DNA of 8,299 nt. Origin: Candidatus Bathyarchaeota archaeon (GTDB lineage Archaea > Thermoproteota > Bathyarchaeia > 40CM-2-53-6). The notes beneath the pieces are model-generated. The model did no database searches. It was not told the origin of the DNA and was given only the letters and a program-made list of their open reading frames with translations. How positions within the stretch are numbered: the first letter of the stretch is position 1; the number at the start of each line of letters is the position of its first letter. The stretch spans positions 1 through 8,299 of the forward strand of contig VBBE01000073.1 of the NCBI GenBank assembly GCA_005884605.1, given 5' to 3'. Below are positions 1-6,677 of the stretch, one piece after another. The position numbers and the translations under genes were made by a program.

Positions 1-434
1 TGGTAGAGATGCTTAGAGCAAACTCCTCGCTGTACAGGCTCGACCTCGCTCGACCAATCCCTGTAAATTCCGCGGCAAGGCTAGTGTCCAACATTCTGTT
101 CGGCGCCAGATACTATCCGCTTGGGGTCCAAGCACTAATCGGTGGAGTAGACGACAGTGGAGGACACATTTACGCGCTCGACCCTCTCGGAAGCATGATG
201 GAGGAAAAATACGTCTCAACTGGATCCGGATCTCCCGTCGCATATGGTGTTCTCGAATCGGAATGGAAAGACTCGATGAACGTCAAAGAGTCGGTTCCTA
301 TAGTTGTGAGAGCAATCGATTCGGCCATGAAGAGAGACTCGGCAAGCGGCGACAGTTTCGACGTTGCCCTAATCACGAAGGAAGGATACAGGGAACTCAC
401 AGAGGACGAGAAGAAGCACATCCTCCACGCCTGA
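1..434 (+). CDS. psmB: Proteasome beta subunit, 3' part (5' end outside window)
   Basis: This is the C-terminal 143 residues of a 20S proteasome beta subunit, the catalytic N-terminal-nucleophile protease ring of the cytoplasmic archaeal proteasome. The reading frame is open to the left edge (bases 3-8 encode Val-Glu before a Met at base 9), so that Met is internal and the catalytic N-terminal Thr lies outside the window. Visible family features are the GGVDDSGGHIYALDPLGS strand pair, the GSGSPVAYGVLE segment, and the RDSASGD motif. The Asp (336-338) and Ser (345-347) of that motif match the supporting active-site Asp166 and Ser169 of the Thermoplasma enzyme. A catalytically competent subunit is therefore likely, although the Thr1 and Lys33 equivalents cannot be seen. 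The next gene starts 45 bases downstream on the same strand with no clear TATA box between them, which suggests one transcript. Adjacency of psmB and aCPSF1 is also known from other archaea, for example Methanothermobacter. Confidence 0.93.
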   Translation, partial: VEMLRANSSLYRLDLARPIPVNSAARLVSNILFGARYYPLGVQALIGGVDDSGGHIYALDPLGSMMEEKYVSTGSGSPVAYGVLESEWKDSMNVKESVPIVVRAIDSAMKRDSASGDSFDVALITKEGYRELTEDEKKHILHA

Positions 435-479
435 TCCCTTCTTTCAAACCTTCCACAGATATCACAGTCGTAGAGAAAA

Positions 480-2399
480 TTGACTAGAACCTACAACGAC
501 GTACACGCCAAGATACGCGAGACAATCCTAGAACATATGCCGAAAGACGCGGAGATAACAAGGATAGAATTCGAAGGCCCACGGCTCGCCATCTACGTAA
601 AGAACGTCGGACTATTAGCCGAGCAGAGTTATGTCGTCACCGAGATAGTAAACCTACTTCACAAGAGAATTGTAATTCGATCTGACCAGTCTATACGTCT
701 CCCGGAACGAGAAGCTGAAGCCTACATTCGCAAAATCGTTCCATCAGAGGCGGAAATCTCCTCGATTAACTTCGACCCTAGCCTTGGCGAGGTCGTAGTT
801 GAGGCAACCAAGCCTGGAGTGGCAATAGGGAAGGAAGCGGCAGTTCTACAGCAGGTTGTGAAAGAGACCAGATGGCGGCCACGAATACTTCGATCCCCCC
901 CGCTACACTCCAAGATCATTTCGAGCACTCGCCACATCCTCCACACAGAGAGCGAAGAACGCAGCAGAATCCTCCGGGACGTCGGCGAGAGAATCTTTCG
1001 GCCCACCTTCAGCAAGGCGGGCTATGTCCGACTCGTAACCCTCGGAGCTTTTCACGAGGTCGGACGAGCGGCCATGCTGATCCAAGCCGGATCCAGCAGT
1101 ATTCTACTTGACAGCGGAATAAACCCGGGAGCACAGGACCCTACTTCGGCCTATCCGCGATTTGACACCGACGAGTTTGACCTGGAAAAGCTCGACGCAG
1201 TTGTCATATCTCACGCCCACCTCGACCATTGTGGAATACTCCCGTTCCTCTACAAGTATGGCTATGATGGACCCGTTTACTGTTCGGAACCCACACAGAC
1301 CCTAATGACACTTCACCAGCTTGACTACCTCGACGTTCATAATAGGGAGGGCGAACACTCGCCCTACGACCAAAAAGACGTCAGGGAAGTTGTAACGCAC
1401 ACGATACCTCTACGCTACAATGTGGTTACAGACGTAGCTCCGGACATTAAACTCACATTTCACAACGCCGGCCATATCCTGGGAAGCTCAATGGTGCATC
1501 TACATATCGGTGAAGGGCTCCATAACATCGTCTACAGCGCTGACTTCAAGTTCGGACGAACAATGATGCTCGATCCCGCTACAGCCTTGTTCCCGAGAGC
1601 TGAAACACTCATCATCGAGAGCACCTATGGAGGTCCTGACGACATCATGCCTGACAGAGAGGGGGTAGAGGGCAAGCTCGTCAGCATCGTCAACGACACA
1701 GTCGAGAAAGGGGGAAAAGTGCTGATACCAGTCCCTGCTGTCGGGCGAGCCCAAGAGATCATGCTTGTACTAGACGCATACATGAAAAACGGCGCCCTGA
1801 GAGAACTCCCCATCTACATCGAGGGAATGGTCAATGAGGCAACGGCGATCCACACGGCCTTCCCCGAGTACCTGGTTCGCGACATCAAAGAACAGATCCT
1901 CCACAAAGATATCAACCCGTTTCAGTCTGAATACTTCCATCCGGTAACTCATCCGAGCGATAGAGAGGAAATTATCGCGGGTGGACCATGCGTAATTATC
2001 GCCACATCAGGAATGCTCGAAGGCGGACCCGCGATAGACTATTTCCGGCACCTTGCACCCGACCCGAGAAATACGCTCGCTTACGTGAGTTACCAGGTGG
2101 ACGGTACTTTAGGAAACAGGATAAAGAATGGTCTGAAAGAGGTCTCTCTCTATGCTCATGACGGTAAAATGGAAATGGTCAAAGTGAACATGAGAGTGGA
2201 ATCTATTGAAGGATTTTCCGGCCACTCGGACAGAAACCAGCTACTGGGGTTCATTAAGAGAATGGCTCCCAAGCCAACCAAGATTATTGTCAACCACGGC
2301 GAGAGAAGGAAGTCTGACCTGTTCGCTCAGAACGTCAACCGCATATTCGGTATCAAAACAGTCGTCCCCGATGTTCTGGAATCAATTAGGCTCCGATAG
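480..2399 (+). CDS. aCPSF1: aCPSF1: KH / metallo-beta-lactamase / beta-CASP ribonuclease and transcription termination factor
   Basis: The 639-residue protein is the usual size for archaeal aCPSF1 (FttA), the homologue of eukaryotic CPSF73. It cleaves nascent RNA at U-rich sites and mediates 3'-end formation and transcription termination. Residues about 1-145 form the two KH-like RNA-binding domains. The metallo-beta-lactamase domain (from about 185) carries HAHLDH at 245-250, His332 in AGHILGSS and Asp355 in YSADFKFG as zinc ligands. The beta-CASP part shows motif A Glu380 (IESTYG), the ATSGMLEGGP loop, motif B His582 (FSGHSD) and motif C His606 (VNHGE). All expected catalytic positions are intact. 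The start is TTG at 480: an in-frame TAG lies at 471-473, and the next Met (residue 20) would cut into the first KH domain. No Shine-Dalgarno motif or TATA box is evident just upstream, so it is probably expressed from the psmB promoter. It converges with the sepF-like gene after 10 bases. Confidence 0.95.
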   Translation: MTRTYNDVHAKIRETILEHMPKDAEITRIEFEGPRLAIYVKNVGLLAEQSYVVTEIVNLLHKRIVIRSDQSIRLPEREAEAYIRKIVPSEAEISSINFDPSLGEVVVEATKPGVAIGKEAAVLQQVVKETRWRPRILRSPPLHSKIISSTRHILHTESEERSRILRDVGERIFRPTFSKAGYVRLVTLGAFHEVGRAAMLIQAGSSSILLDSGINPGAQDPTSAYPRFDTDEFDLEKLDAVVISHAHLDHCGILPFLYKYGYDGPVYCSEPTQTLMTLHQLDYLDVHNREGEHSPYDQKDVREVVTHTIPLRYNVVTDVAPDIKLTFHNAGHILGSSMVHLHIGEGLHNIVYSADFKFGRTMMLDPATALFPRAETLIIESTYGGPDDIMPDREGVEGKLVSIVNDTVEKGGKVLIPVPAVGRAQEIMLVLDAYMKNGALRELPIYIEGMVNEATAIHTAFPEYLVRDIKEQILHKDINPFQSEYFHPVTHPSDREEIIAGGPCVIIATSGMLEGGPAIDYFRHLAPDPRNTLAYVSYQVDGTLGNRIKNGLKEVSLYAHDGKMEMVKVNMRVESIEGFSGHSDRNQLLGFIKRMAPKPTKIIVNHGERRKSDLFAQNVNRIFGIKTVVPDVLESIRLR

Positions 2400-2401
2400 T
2401 T

Positions 2402-2415
2402 CGCTGGTTTCAGCG
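2402..2415. repeat. Small perfect hairpin at the aCPSF1/sepF convergent junction
   Basis: CGCTG (2402-2406) and CAGCG (2411-2415) form a 5-bp perfect inverted repeat with a 4-base loop. It begins three bases after the aCPSF1 stop and covers the stop codon of the oppositely oriented sepF-like gene, so it would fold in both transcripts. It could help separate converging transcription or stabilise 3' ends. There is no U-tract directly after it on either strand, so an intrinsic terminator is not supported. Confidence 0.35.
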
Positions 2416-2736
2416 AGTGCCTGGAACCGCTTCGTTCTGAATCGGGACCGCAGGGATTGCCCCTTCAGATAACGCTGCTTCTTTCCTCCACACCTTCACG
2501 CCCGCCGGGGTTATGACGATGCGCTCTTCTCCCAGACGAGCAATGTCCCCACCTAGAGATTTGGTATAGTCTGTCAATTCGGTGATCGCGAGCTTTGTCT
2601 CCTCAACGCTCTTCCTCGCCAGGGGCGTAATTCTTACGATGAGAATATTGCCTGTCCTGACCTCGCCCTTTATTATCTCAACATCATCCAGCTCCTGAAG
2701 AGCAAGGGCCTTCACATAGATCGAAGAATGCTGCAT
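2410..2736 (-). CDS. sepF: SepF-like cell division protein (DUF552), short form
   Basis: The 108-residue product matches the archaeal SepF/DUF552 core. That family binds FtsZ and, in the studied archaea, anchors it at the membrane during division. The core spans about residues 6-84, with the conserved VRTGNILIVRITPLA strand and turn and the GGDIARLGEERIVITPAGVK segment used in dimer formation. A tail of about 25 residues, rich in Ala, Pro and Glu, follows. The start is the ATG at 2736. An in-frame TGA at 2746-2748, with no start codon in between, rules out a longer protein, so the amphipathic membrane-targeting helix typical of SepF is absent. A TATA-like box at 2791-2800 fits a leader of about 25-30 bases. 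The PUA-protein gene ends 93 bases upstream on the same strand with no obvious terminator, so read-through into sepF is possible. No ftsZ lies in the window. Family membership is strong; a division role is inferred. Confidence 0.82.
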   Translation of the reverse strand: MQHSSIYVKALALQELDDVEIIKGEVRTGNILIVRITPLARKSVEETKLAITELTDYTKSLGGDIARLGEERIVITPAGVKVWRKEAALSEGAIPAVPIQNEAVPGTR

Positions 2737-2790
2737 GGGGAAAGATCAGACTATGCTCCGAGAGCTTAACATCGGGCGTCAACCCAGTTC

Positions 2791-2800
2791 AACTTTAAAC
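2791..2800 (-). promoter_or_regulatory. TATA-like box of the sepF-like gene
   Basis: Read on the minus strand this is GTTTAAAGTT, a good archaeal TATA-like element. A start site about 26 bases downstream would fall near 2765 and give a leader of roughly 28 bases before the ATG at 2736. A purine-rich stretch (GGGAAAT) directly upstream could serve as the BRE. The call rests on sequence and spacing only. Confidence 0.5.
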
Positions 2801-2829
2801 ATTTCCCTGACTTTTTTCGATCCAAATCC

Positions 2830-3333
2830 TCAATTGGAACTTTGCGAAGCCGGACCCTTCGGCTTTATCACTTCCCAGATAAGGTCTCCAACGTAGTGGA
2901 TGTTTTCGACGACTTTACCCTTCTTTGCTGCTGCCAGGGGTCCCGATCCCGTGAGTGCTTTTCCCACTGCAAGATATTTGCCATGTTTTTCGTCCACGAC
3001 GGCAAGGAGCTGTTTTTCCGCAAACTCTCCAGTGACCCTCCTTATCCCCGGAGCCATGATGTCTGCACCTCCGACTACGTGTGGAACGGCACCCATGTCA
3101 ACGATGATCCGTGGCAGCGCGTCGAGGGCGGAAGTATTGGTTAACACGGGTGCCAGTTCACCTTTCCGCCTAAACGCAACGGCCACTCCGTCGACAAATA
3201 CAATATCCGAATCTTTGACAGTCTCAATCTCTACTCTGGCCTTATGTGTGAGATGTTGTTGGTTGGGAAGCGCTCTCAGTTCTTCAATCAGCGGCTTTGA
3301 ATCTCGATCCTTCAGTATCGTCCTAACTGTCAA
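2830..3333 (-). CDS. PUA-domain RNA-binding protein (COG2016, Tma20/MCT-1-like)
   Basis: With the TTG start at 3333 the product has 167 residues, the usual size of the archaeal relatives of eukaryotic Tma20/MCT-1. Those eukaryotic proteins bind the ribosome and take part in initiation and recycling; the archaeal role is not settled. Residues about 1-72 are the N-terminal domain preceding PUA. Residues about 75-155 form the PUA domain, with the hallmark VDMGAVPHVVGGADIMAPGI segment, then KYLAVGKAL and a closing strand near GDLIWEV. The frame stays open to 3525, but that extension has no family counterpart and would run antisense through the Sm gene. The TTG at 3333 lies about 7 bases after a start site predicted from the TATA-like element at 3362-3372, so I prefer it. 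The gene is divergent from the Sm-like gene and precedes sepF on the same strand. Confidence 0.85.
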   Translation of the reverse strand: MTVRTILKDRDSKPLIEELRALPNQQHLTHKARVEIETVKDSDIVFVDGVAVAFRRKGELAPVLTNTSALDALPRIIVDMGAVPHVVGGADIMAPGIRRVTGEFAEKQLLAVVDEKHGKYLAVGKALTGSGPLAAAKKGKVVENIHYVGDLIWEVIKPKGPASQSSN

Positions 3334-3361
3334 GACATTTTCAGGATTCGGAATGAGACAA

Positions 3362-3372
3362 TCTTTAAAAGA
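3362..3372. promoter_or_regulatory. Shared, nearly symmetric TATA element between the PUA and Sm genes
   Basis: The 81-base region between the divergent genes has one strong AT block, TCTTTAAAAGA, which reads TCTTTTAAAGA on the other strand and is thus almost palindromic. A start site about 26 bases away on the minus strand would fall near 3340, just before the TTG at 3333. On the plus strand it would fall near 3393-3396, about 20 bases before the ATG at 3415. No second AT-rich element is seen, so one TBP site may serve both directions. Confidence 0.5.
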
Positions 3373-3414
3373 GTACCTTCGCCCGACAACCCCAACTCTC
3401 CGGTTGAACAGTGA

Positions 3415-3645
3415 ATGTCTGAAGTTGCGGCGAAGATCTTCGAAGAGAGTCTGAACAAAGTCGTACTTGTCCAGCTTAAAGGCGGGAGAACTGTGCGAGG
3501 AAGACTCTACAGCTTTGACCAGCATATGAACCTCGTGCTCGAAGATGCGGAGGACGTCACCAACGCTGAGTCAACGAAGAAACTTGGCACCATCATTGTC
3601 AGAGGTGACAACGTAGTCCTGGTCTCTCCTCCACCAAAGAGATAA
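3415..3645 (+). CDS. Archaeal Sm-like protein (SmAP/Lsm)
   Basis: The 76-residue product is a complete archaeal Sm fold, which normally assembles into a heptameric ring that binds U-rich RNA. The Sm1 motif covers about residues 15-48, with KGGRTVRGRL, FDQHMNLVLEDAEDV and the conserved Asp35. The Sm2 motif covers about 57-70 with LGTIIVRGDNV. The uridine-pocket residues His37, Asn39 and Arg63 are all present, as in the Archaeoglobus SmAP. The ATG at 3415 gives the expected short N-terminal helix. In many archaea this gene is followed by ribosomal protein L37e, but here a 297-base non-coding spacer follows. It is divergent from the PUA-protein gene and probably shares its promoter element. Together with aCPSF1 it forms a local RNA-handling group. 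Confidence 0.95.
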   Translation: MSEVAAKIFEESLNKVVLVQLKGGRTVRGRLYSFDQHMNLVLEDAEDVTNAESTKKLGTIIVRGDNVVLVSPPPKR

Positions 3646-3875
3646 GTTCGATTATTGCTTCCTAGGTATCTCGGCAACTGTGACTCGCTAATCAAGAAGC
3701 TAACTCCGAGATGTTGCTACTAAGATTAACATCGAATTGCCGAGAGCAACTGTTGCGAGAGGCCAACGCAAGATTCTAAGAACAATGCGCGAATCGGTTC
3801 GGTTTTCTCTGCGTGATCTAGAGCCTCGTACTTCTACTGGTTGCCTCTGGATCTTGCATTTCCTGCCTAACATAG

Positions 3876-3885
3876 AGTGTACACT
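3876..3885. repeat. 10-bp perfect palindrome upstream of the surface-protein TATA
   Basis: AGTGTACACT is a perfect 10-bp palindrome abutting the AT-rich block that probably contains the TATA box of the surface-protein gene. Its position just upstream of the BRE/TATA region suits an activator or repressor site. A role is inferred from symmetry and placement only. Confidence 0.35.
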
Positions 3886-3902
3886 TTACAAAGGTTAAAA
3901 TG
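3885..3902 (+). promoter_or_regulatory. TATA-like region of the surface-protein gene
   Basis: The segment contains two overlapping candidates, TTTACAAAG (3885-3893) and GGTTAAAATG (3893-3902). The second predicts a start site near 3923-3926 and a leader of about 20 bases before the TTG at 3943. The first predicts a start near 3912-3915. No Shine-Dalgarno motif is visible before the TTG. Confidence 0.45.
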
Positions 3903-3904
3903 AA

Positions 3905-3923
3905 TCCGGCAGGGTTCGCCGGA
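3905..3923. repeat. Inverted repeat TCCGGC-N7-GCCGGA between TATA and start codon
   Basis: Six perfectly complementary GC-rich bases flank a 7-base loop. Depending on the real start site, the element is either an operator-like site between TATA and transcription start, or a hairpin at the 5' end of the mRNA. Both placements could control expression of the surface-protein gene. Confidence 0.4.
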
Positions 3924-3942
3924 AACTAATCCGTGAAGCGAC

Positions 3943-6636
3943 TTGATCCGTTGTTCCCTAGGTATCCTTCTCATCCTTCTCTCGCTGTCCATGGTTCCTC
4001 CTCAATCTGCTCAACACGCATCGACCAATTCTAATCTACTCGGACAACCGACATTAGCGCCTCCGAACGACCCATACAATCCATCGTGTCCCTGCCCAGC
4101 CTTCAACGTGACATATTCTCAGTTCGACCTTTACACAGACAAGAACGCGACGGCCCCTCCGCCAAATCTTACGTTTTTCAGCACGATAGACAACACCCAG
4201 ACAGGACAGCCCGTTCCTGGCACTGCCTTCGACTATTCGATCCCGAGTAATACAGTCACCGCTCAGAGCATCAATTATAGTCTAACAGTTCCCAGAGGTC
4301 CTGGCCTCACGACTTTCCTAAGGTTCGAATGGAACGGCACCATCGGCCAGGGAGCTAGGGCCCGCTACTTGGTGTACAACGCCTCGCAGACTCCGGTCCT
4401 CCTCTTACTTAACGTAACCAGGGCAGGCCCACCTTATTCTTTCAATTTTACTGGAGGTCCTCCAATCAGCCCGACCGGAGGCGTCCCTGTTTCCTGCGCA
4501 TCCGTAGACGAATGCTATGACGTGACCAGCCTCATAGGGTTCAAGCTGACCCTCGCCTTTCTTTTCAGCAACTCGAATTCCACCGGTAGCGGTTTGAACC
4601 TCCGTGTCGCGAACATCGAAGTGGCCTCTGTCGCCAATATCCCTACTGAATCCTCATTTCATACTATGACGCTCAACTCTCCTACTCAGGTGACACACAA
4701 CGCGAATGTTACCGTAACCTACAACGCTACAACCACAAACCCCAAGCATCTCTGGGGTCAGACAGTCACCACCTATTATTTCCCGAAATCGTACACGCTA
4801 ACGAGCATCAGTCTCAATAACACCATTCCACTGTCGCTTGCGCATCCTATCGCCCAAGGGTCATGCACGGCATCCTCCTGCTCAATTTCACAGCTCACAG
4901 CTCTCAAGAACATACAGTTCATCGCACTCAACGACACAACCACCCCGAGCTCAACTACAACTTATCCCTGGTTCAGAGGAACAGCCGTACTCCTCGCAAC
5001 GGGTGCTAGTGCCGAAGAGTCCGTCCAGACGACCCTTGGAGGGGTTCCCACGGACTTCTGGGTTCCAGGCGACACACTCCAAGTGAGGGTGAATGACACC
5101 CAGGGTGTTAACGTCACAGGTTCCAATATTGTGTCGATTCTTTCTCCCTCCGCCCCAATTTCAAATCTGACCCAGACATTTTCCTCCCCTTCAAGGGGTG
5201 TCTTTTTGTTCAATTTCACGAGTGTTCTGCCGCAGGCCCCACTCGGGTCGAGCTGGAATGTAACAAGCGTCTTCTTCAATAACTTCGACTACGGCAAGGC
5301 ATTCCATCTTTTCAGACTAGAACAGGTCCAAGTGAACCCAGGATCTTTCGGATACTCTGGAGACAATAGACGCCTCACAGTAGCCGGCTCGCTTTTCTAT
5401 GCATCTAATTCGACCAAGCCAGGAAGTATCTCCGGAAGCGTCGTGGCGATAGACAGTGGTTCCGCTCCATCTCCACTCACCAGGTCAGTTCTTTCCAGCA
5501 GCTTGGGAAAGGGAATGTACATTTCTAATGTTACCCTCCTAAACGGGGCATTCACCTCGGGTGTATCGCTGATCGGGACTTTTACGGTTGTTAACCCGAC
5601 GGGATCAAACGAGAACGCAACCATCACCCTCGAACATGAATGGATATCCCAACAATCACATGGATCGAGCGCGACGATCAGCCTTCCCACCGGCGACTTC
5701 CCCTTCAACCCTCCCAATGGACCCGCGATCTTTGAATACAAACTAAACGCGACACTAACTCTCGGCGGCATCCGAGTCGTCGTAACCAGCTTAACTTCGG
5801 GCAATAGCATAACGGTAAACTTGCCTGCAGGCACCCCTCCCGTTACCAGTGTGAGACAGCACTCAGGGCTCTTCAAAATCACCATAGCTAGCAACACACT
5901 GATAGCTCCCAGCCCATGTGCGACACCCACCTGCACCAACAGTATTGAATCGCCAGCTTACGCATACATTCCCGTCAACCCACTATTGCCAGGAAGACTG
6001 TTGGCTTCAGCGCCAATTACCATGAGCACAGGTGGAGCCTTCACAAGTATCATAACTGCAGGAGGAGAACTCGGAGCAAGGAAGTTAGTCTTCTTCGTCC
6101 TAGGCCAAGACCCAACTGGAGTCACAATCACGACACAGGACAAGTCGACACCGGAATCGACGATTCTTCAAGCAACCCTGGACAACGTCCCAACTGCCAC
6201 CCAAGGGCAATCCATAACGATGACCCTGCGCCTACAAAGCAACTCAACAATACTCAACATGGATATCACTGTGAGCTTGAACGTTGACGGACAGCCTGTC
6301 CAAAGTAAGTCCAATGTCTCCATTCCTCACGGCTCAAAGAGTGATGTCACGTTCACCTTCAACGCTCCATCTAGCCTTGGGCCACACACGTTCACCTTTT
6401 TCTCCCCCGAATATGGAGCTCCTTTGACTACCGGCACCCTTCAAGTGTCTGTGTTACAAAGCAGCCTCCAAGTGATCATACCGGCAATCATCGGATTGGC
6501 TGCCACTATCGTCATACTCTTGTTCTTCCTGTTCCGGAAAAAACCAGAGACAACCGCTGAACCTTCCGCAAAAGACAAATCAACCGGGGGAAAACCTACA
6601 AAACCAAACCCGGGAACTCAACCTCGAAATCCTTAA
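3943..6636 (+). CDS. Large secreted, C-terminally membrane-anchored surface protein of unknown function
   Basis: I do not recognise a family. The 897-residue product begins with a signal peptide: a short MIR n-region, a hydrophobic core at about residues 5-17, then a likely cleavage zone around PQSAQHA near residue 26. A long Ser/Thr/Asn/Pro-rich, beta-type ectodomain follows, with about two dozen N-X-S/T sequons. Close cysteine pairs (CPC, CASVDEC, CTASSC, CATPTC) may form small disulfide loops. The last ectodomain segment, about 738-840, resembles an Ig-like or CARDB-type beta sandwich. Residues about 844-864 form one transmembrane helix followed by RKK, so the 33-residue Pro/Lys-rich tail should lie in the cytoplasm. 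The TTG at 3943 is the only start after an in-frame TGA at 3934-3936, and it gives an intact signal peptide. Likely roles include a cell-surface or S-layer-associated glycoprotein or an adhesin; this is inference. Rpo12 follows after 41 bases but has its own TATA box. Confidence 0.8.
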   Translation: MIRCSLGILLILLSLSMVPPQSAQHASTNSNLLGQPTLAPPNDPYNPSCPCPAFNVTYSQFDLYTDKNATAPPPNLTFFSTIDNTQTGQPVPGTAFDYSIPSNTVTAQSINYSLTVPRGPGLTTFLRFEWNGTIGQGARARYLVYNASQTPVLLLLNVTRAGPPYSFNFTGGPPISPTGGVPVSCASVDECYDVTSLIGFKLTLAFLFSNSNSTGSGLNLRVANIEVASVANIPTESSFHTMTLNSPTQVTHNANVTVTYNATTTNPKHLWGQTVTTYYFPKSYTLTSISLNNTIPLSLAHPIAQGSCTASSCSISQLTALKNIQFIALNDTTTPSSTTTYPWFRGTAVLLATGASAEESVQTTLGGVPTDFWVPGDTLQVRVNDTQGVNVTGSNIVSILSPSAPISNLTQTFSSPSRGVFLFNFTSVLPQAPLGSSWNVTSVFFNNFDYGKAFHLFRLEQVQVNPGSFGYSGDNRRLTVAGSLFYASNSTKPGSISGSVVAIDSGSAPSPLTRSVLSSSLGKGMYISNVTLLNGAFTSGVSLIGTFTVVNPTGSNENATITLEHEWISQQSHGSSATISLPTGDFPFNPPNGPAIFEYKLNATLTLGGIRVVVTSLTSGNSITVNLPAGTPPVTSVRQHSGLFKITIASNTLIAPSPCATPTCTNSIESPAYAYIPVNPLLPGRLLASAPITMSTGGAFTSIITAGGELGARKLVFFVLGQDPTGVTITTQDKSTPESTILQATLDNVPTATQGQSITMTLRLQSNSTILNMDITVSLNVDGQPVQSKSNVSIPHGSKSDVTFTFNAPSSLGPHTFTFFSPEYGAPLTTGTLQVSVLQSSLQVIIPAIIGLAATIVILLFFLFRKKPETTAEPSAKDKSTGGKPTKPNPGTQPRNP

Positions 6637-6647
6637 CTTAAACCCAG

Positions 6648-6655
6648 TATATTTT
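6648..6655 (+). promoter_or_regulatory. TATA box of the Rpo12 gene
   Basis: TATATTTT is centred about 27 bases before the ATG at 6678, the archaeal spacing from TATA to transcription start. This implies a leaderless or nearly leaderless mRNA and supports the choice of that ATG, which gives an extended N-terminus. Confidence 0.6.
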
Positions 6656-6677
6656 CCGAACTTCTTGGTTTAGCACT

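Larger units (their letters stand above)
3646..3942. other. 297-base intergenic spacer with inverted repeats; no convincing gene
   Basis: No protein gene is supported here, and I could not fold a tRNA cloverleaf or find paired C and D boxes. The first part has internal complementarity: TCTCGGCAA (3669-3677) is the exact reverse complement of TTGCCGAGA (3737-3745). GCAAC-T-GTTGC (3747-3757) is a small local hairpin, and GCAACTGT occurs twice (3674-3681 and 3746-3753). This could be a structured untranslated region or small RNA downstream of the Sm gene, or chance. The last 70 bases hold the promoter-like region of the following surface-protein gene. Confidence 0.5.

Noticed and set aside
2812..2817. 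Six-T tract as a terminator
   Set aside because: It is on the plus strand, where no upstream plus-strand gene ends nearby. On the minus strand it reads as A residues within the sepF upstream region.
2900..3454. 184-codon plus-strand open frame opposite the PUA gene
   Set aside because: The minus strand encodes clear PUA-domain motifs over the same bases; the plus-strand translation is low-complexity and shows no family motif.
3785..3898. 37-residue plus-strand open frame in the spacer before the surface-protein gene
   Set aside because: It has an ATG and a stop, but no TATA box at suitable spacing, no ribosome-binding site and no recognisable motif. Its end overlaps the promoter region of the next gene.
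3646..3942. tRNA or C/D box RNA in the spacer
   Set aside because: GGTTCG-type stretches (around 3796 and 3913) recall T-loops, but no acceptor, D and anticodon arms could be placed, and no C box/D box pair was found.
3933..4033. GTG start at 3933 in another frame, giving a Lys/Arg N-terminus before the surface-protein signal peptide
   Set aside because: The frame begins like a signal peptide n-region but lacks a hydrophobic core and soon stops. The TTG at 3943 alone gives a complete signal peptide, so a frameshift need not be invoked.
5397..5939. 180-codon minus-strand open frame inside the surface-protein gene
   Set aside because: The plus-strand protein is continuous through this region with regular sequons. 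The opposite frame has no recognisable domain and no promoter, so it is a shadow frame.
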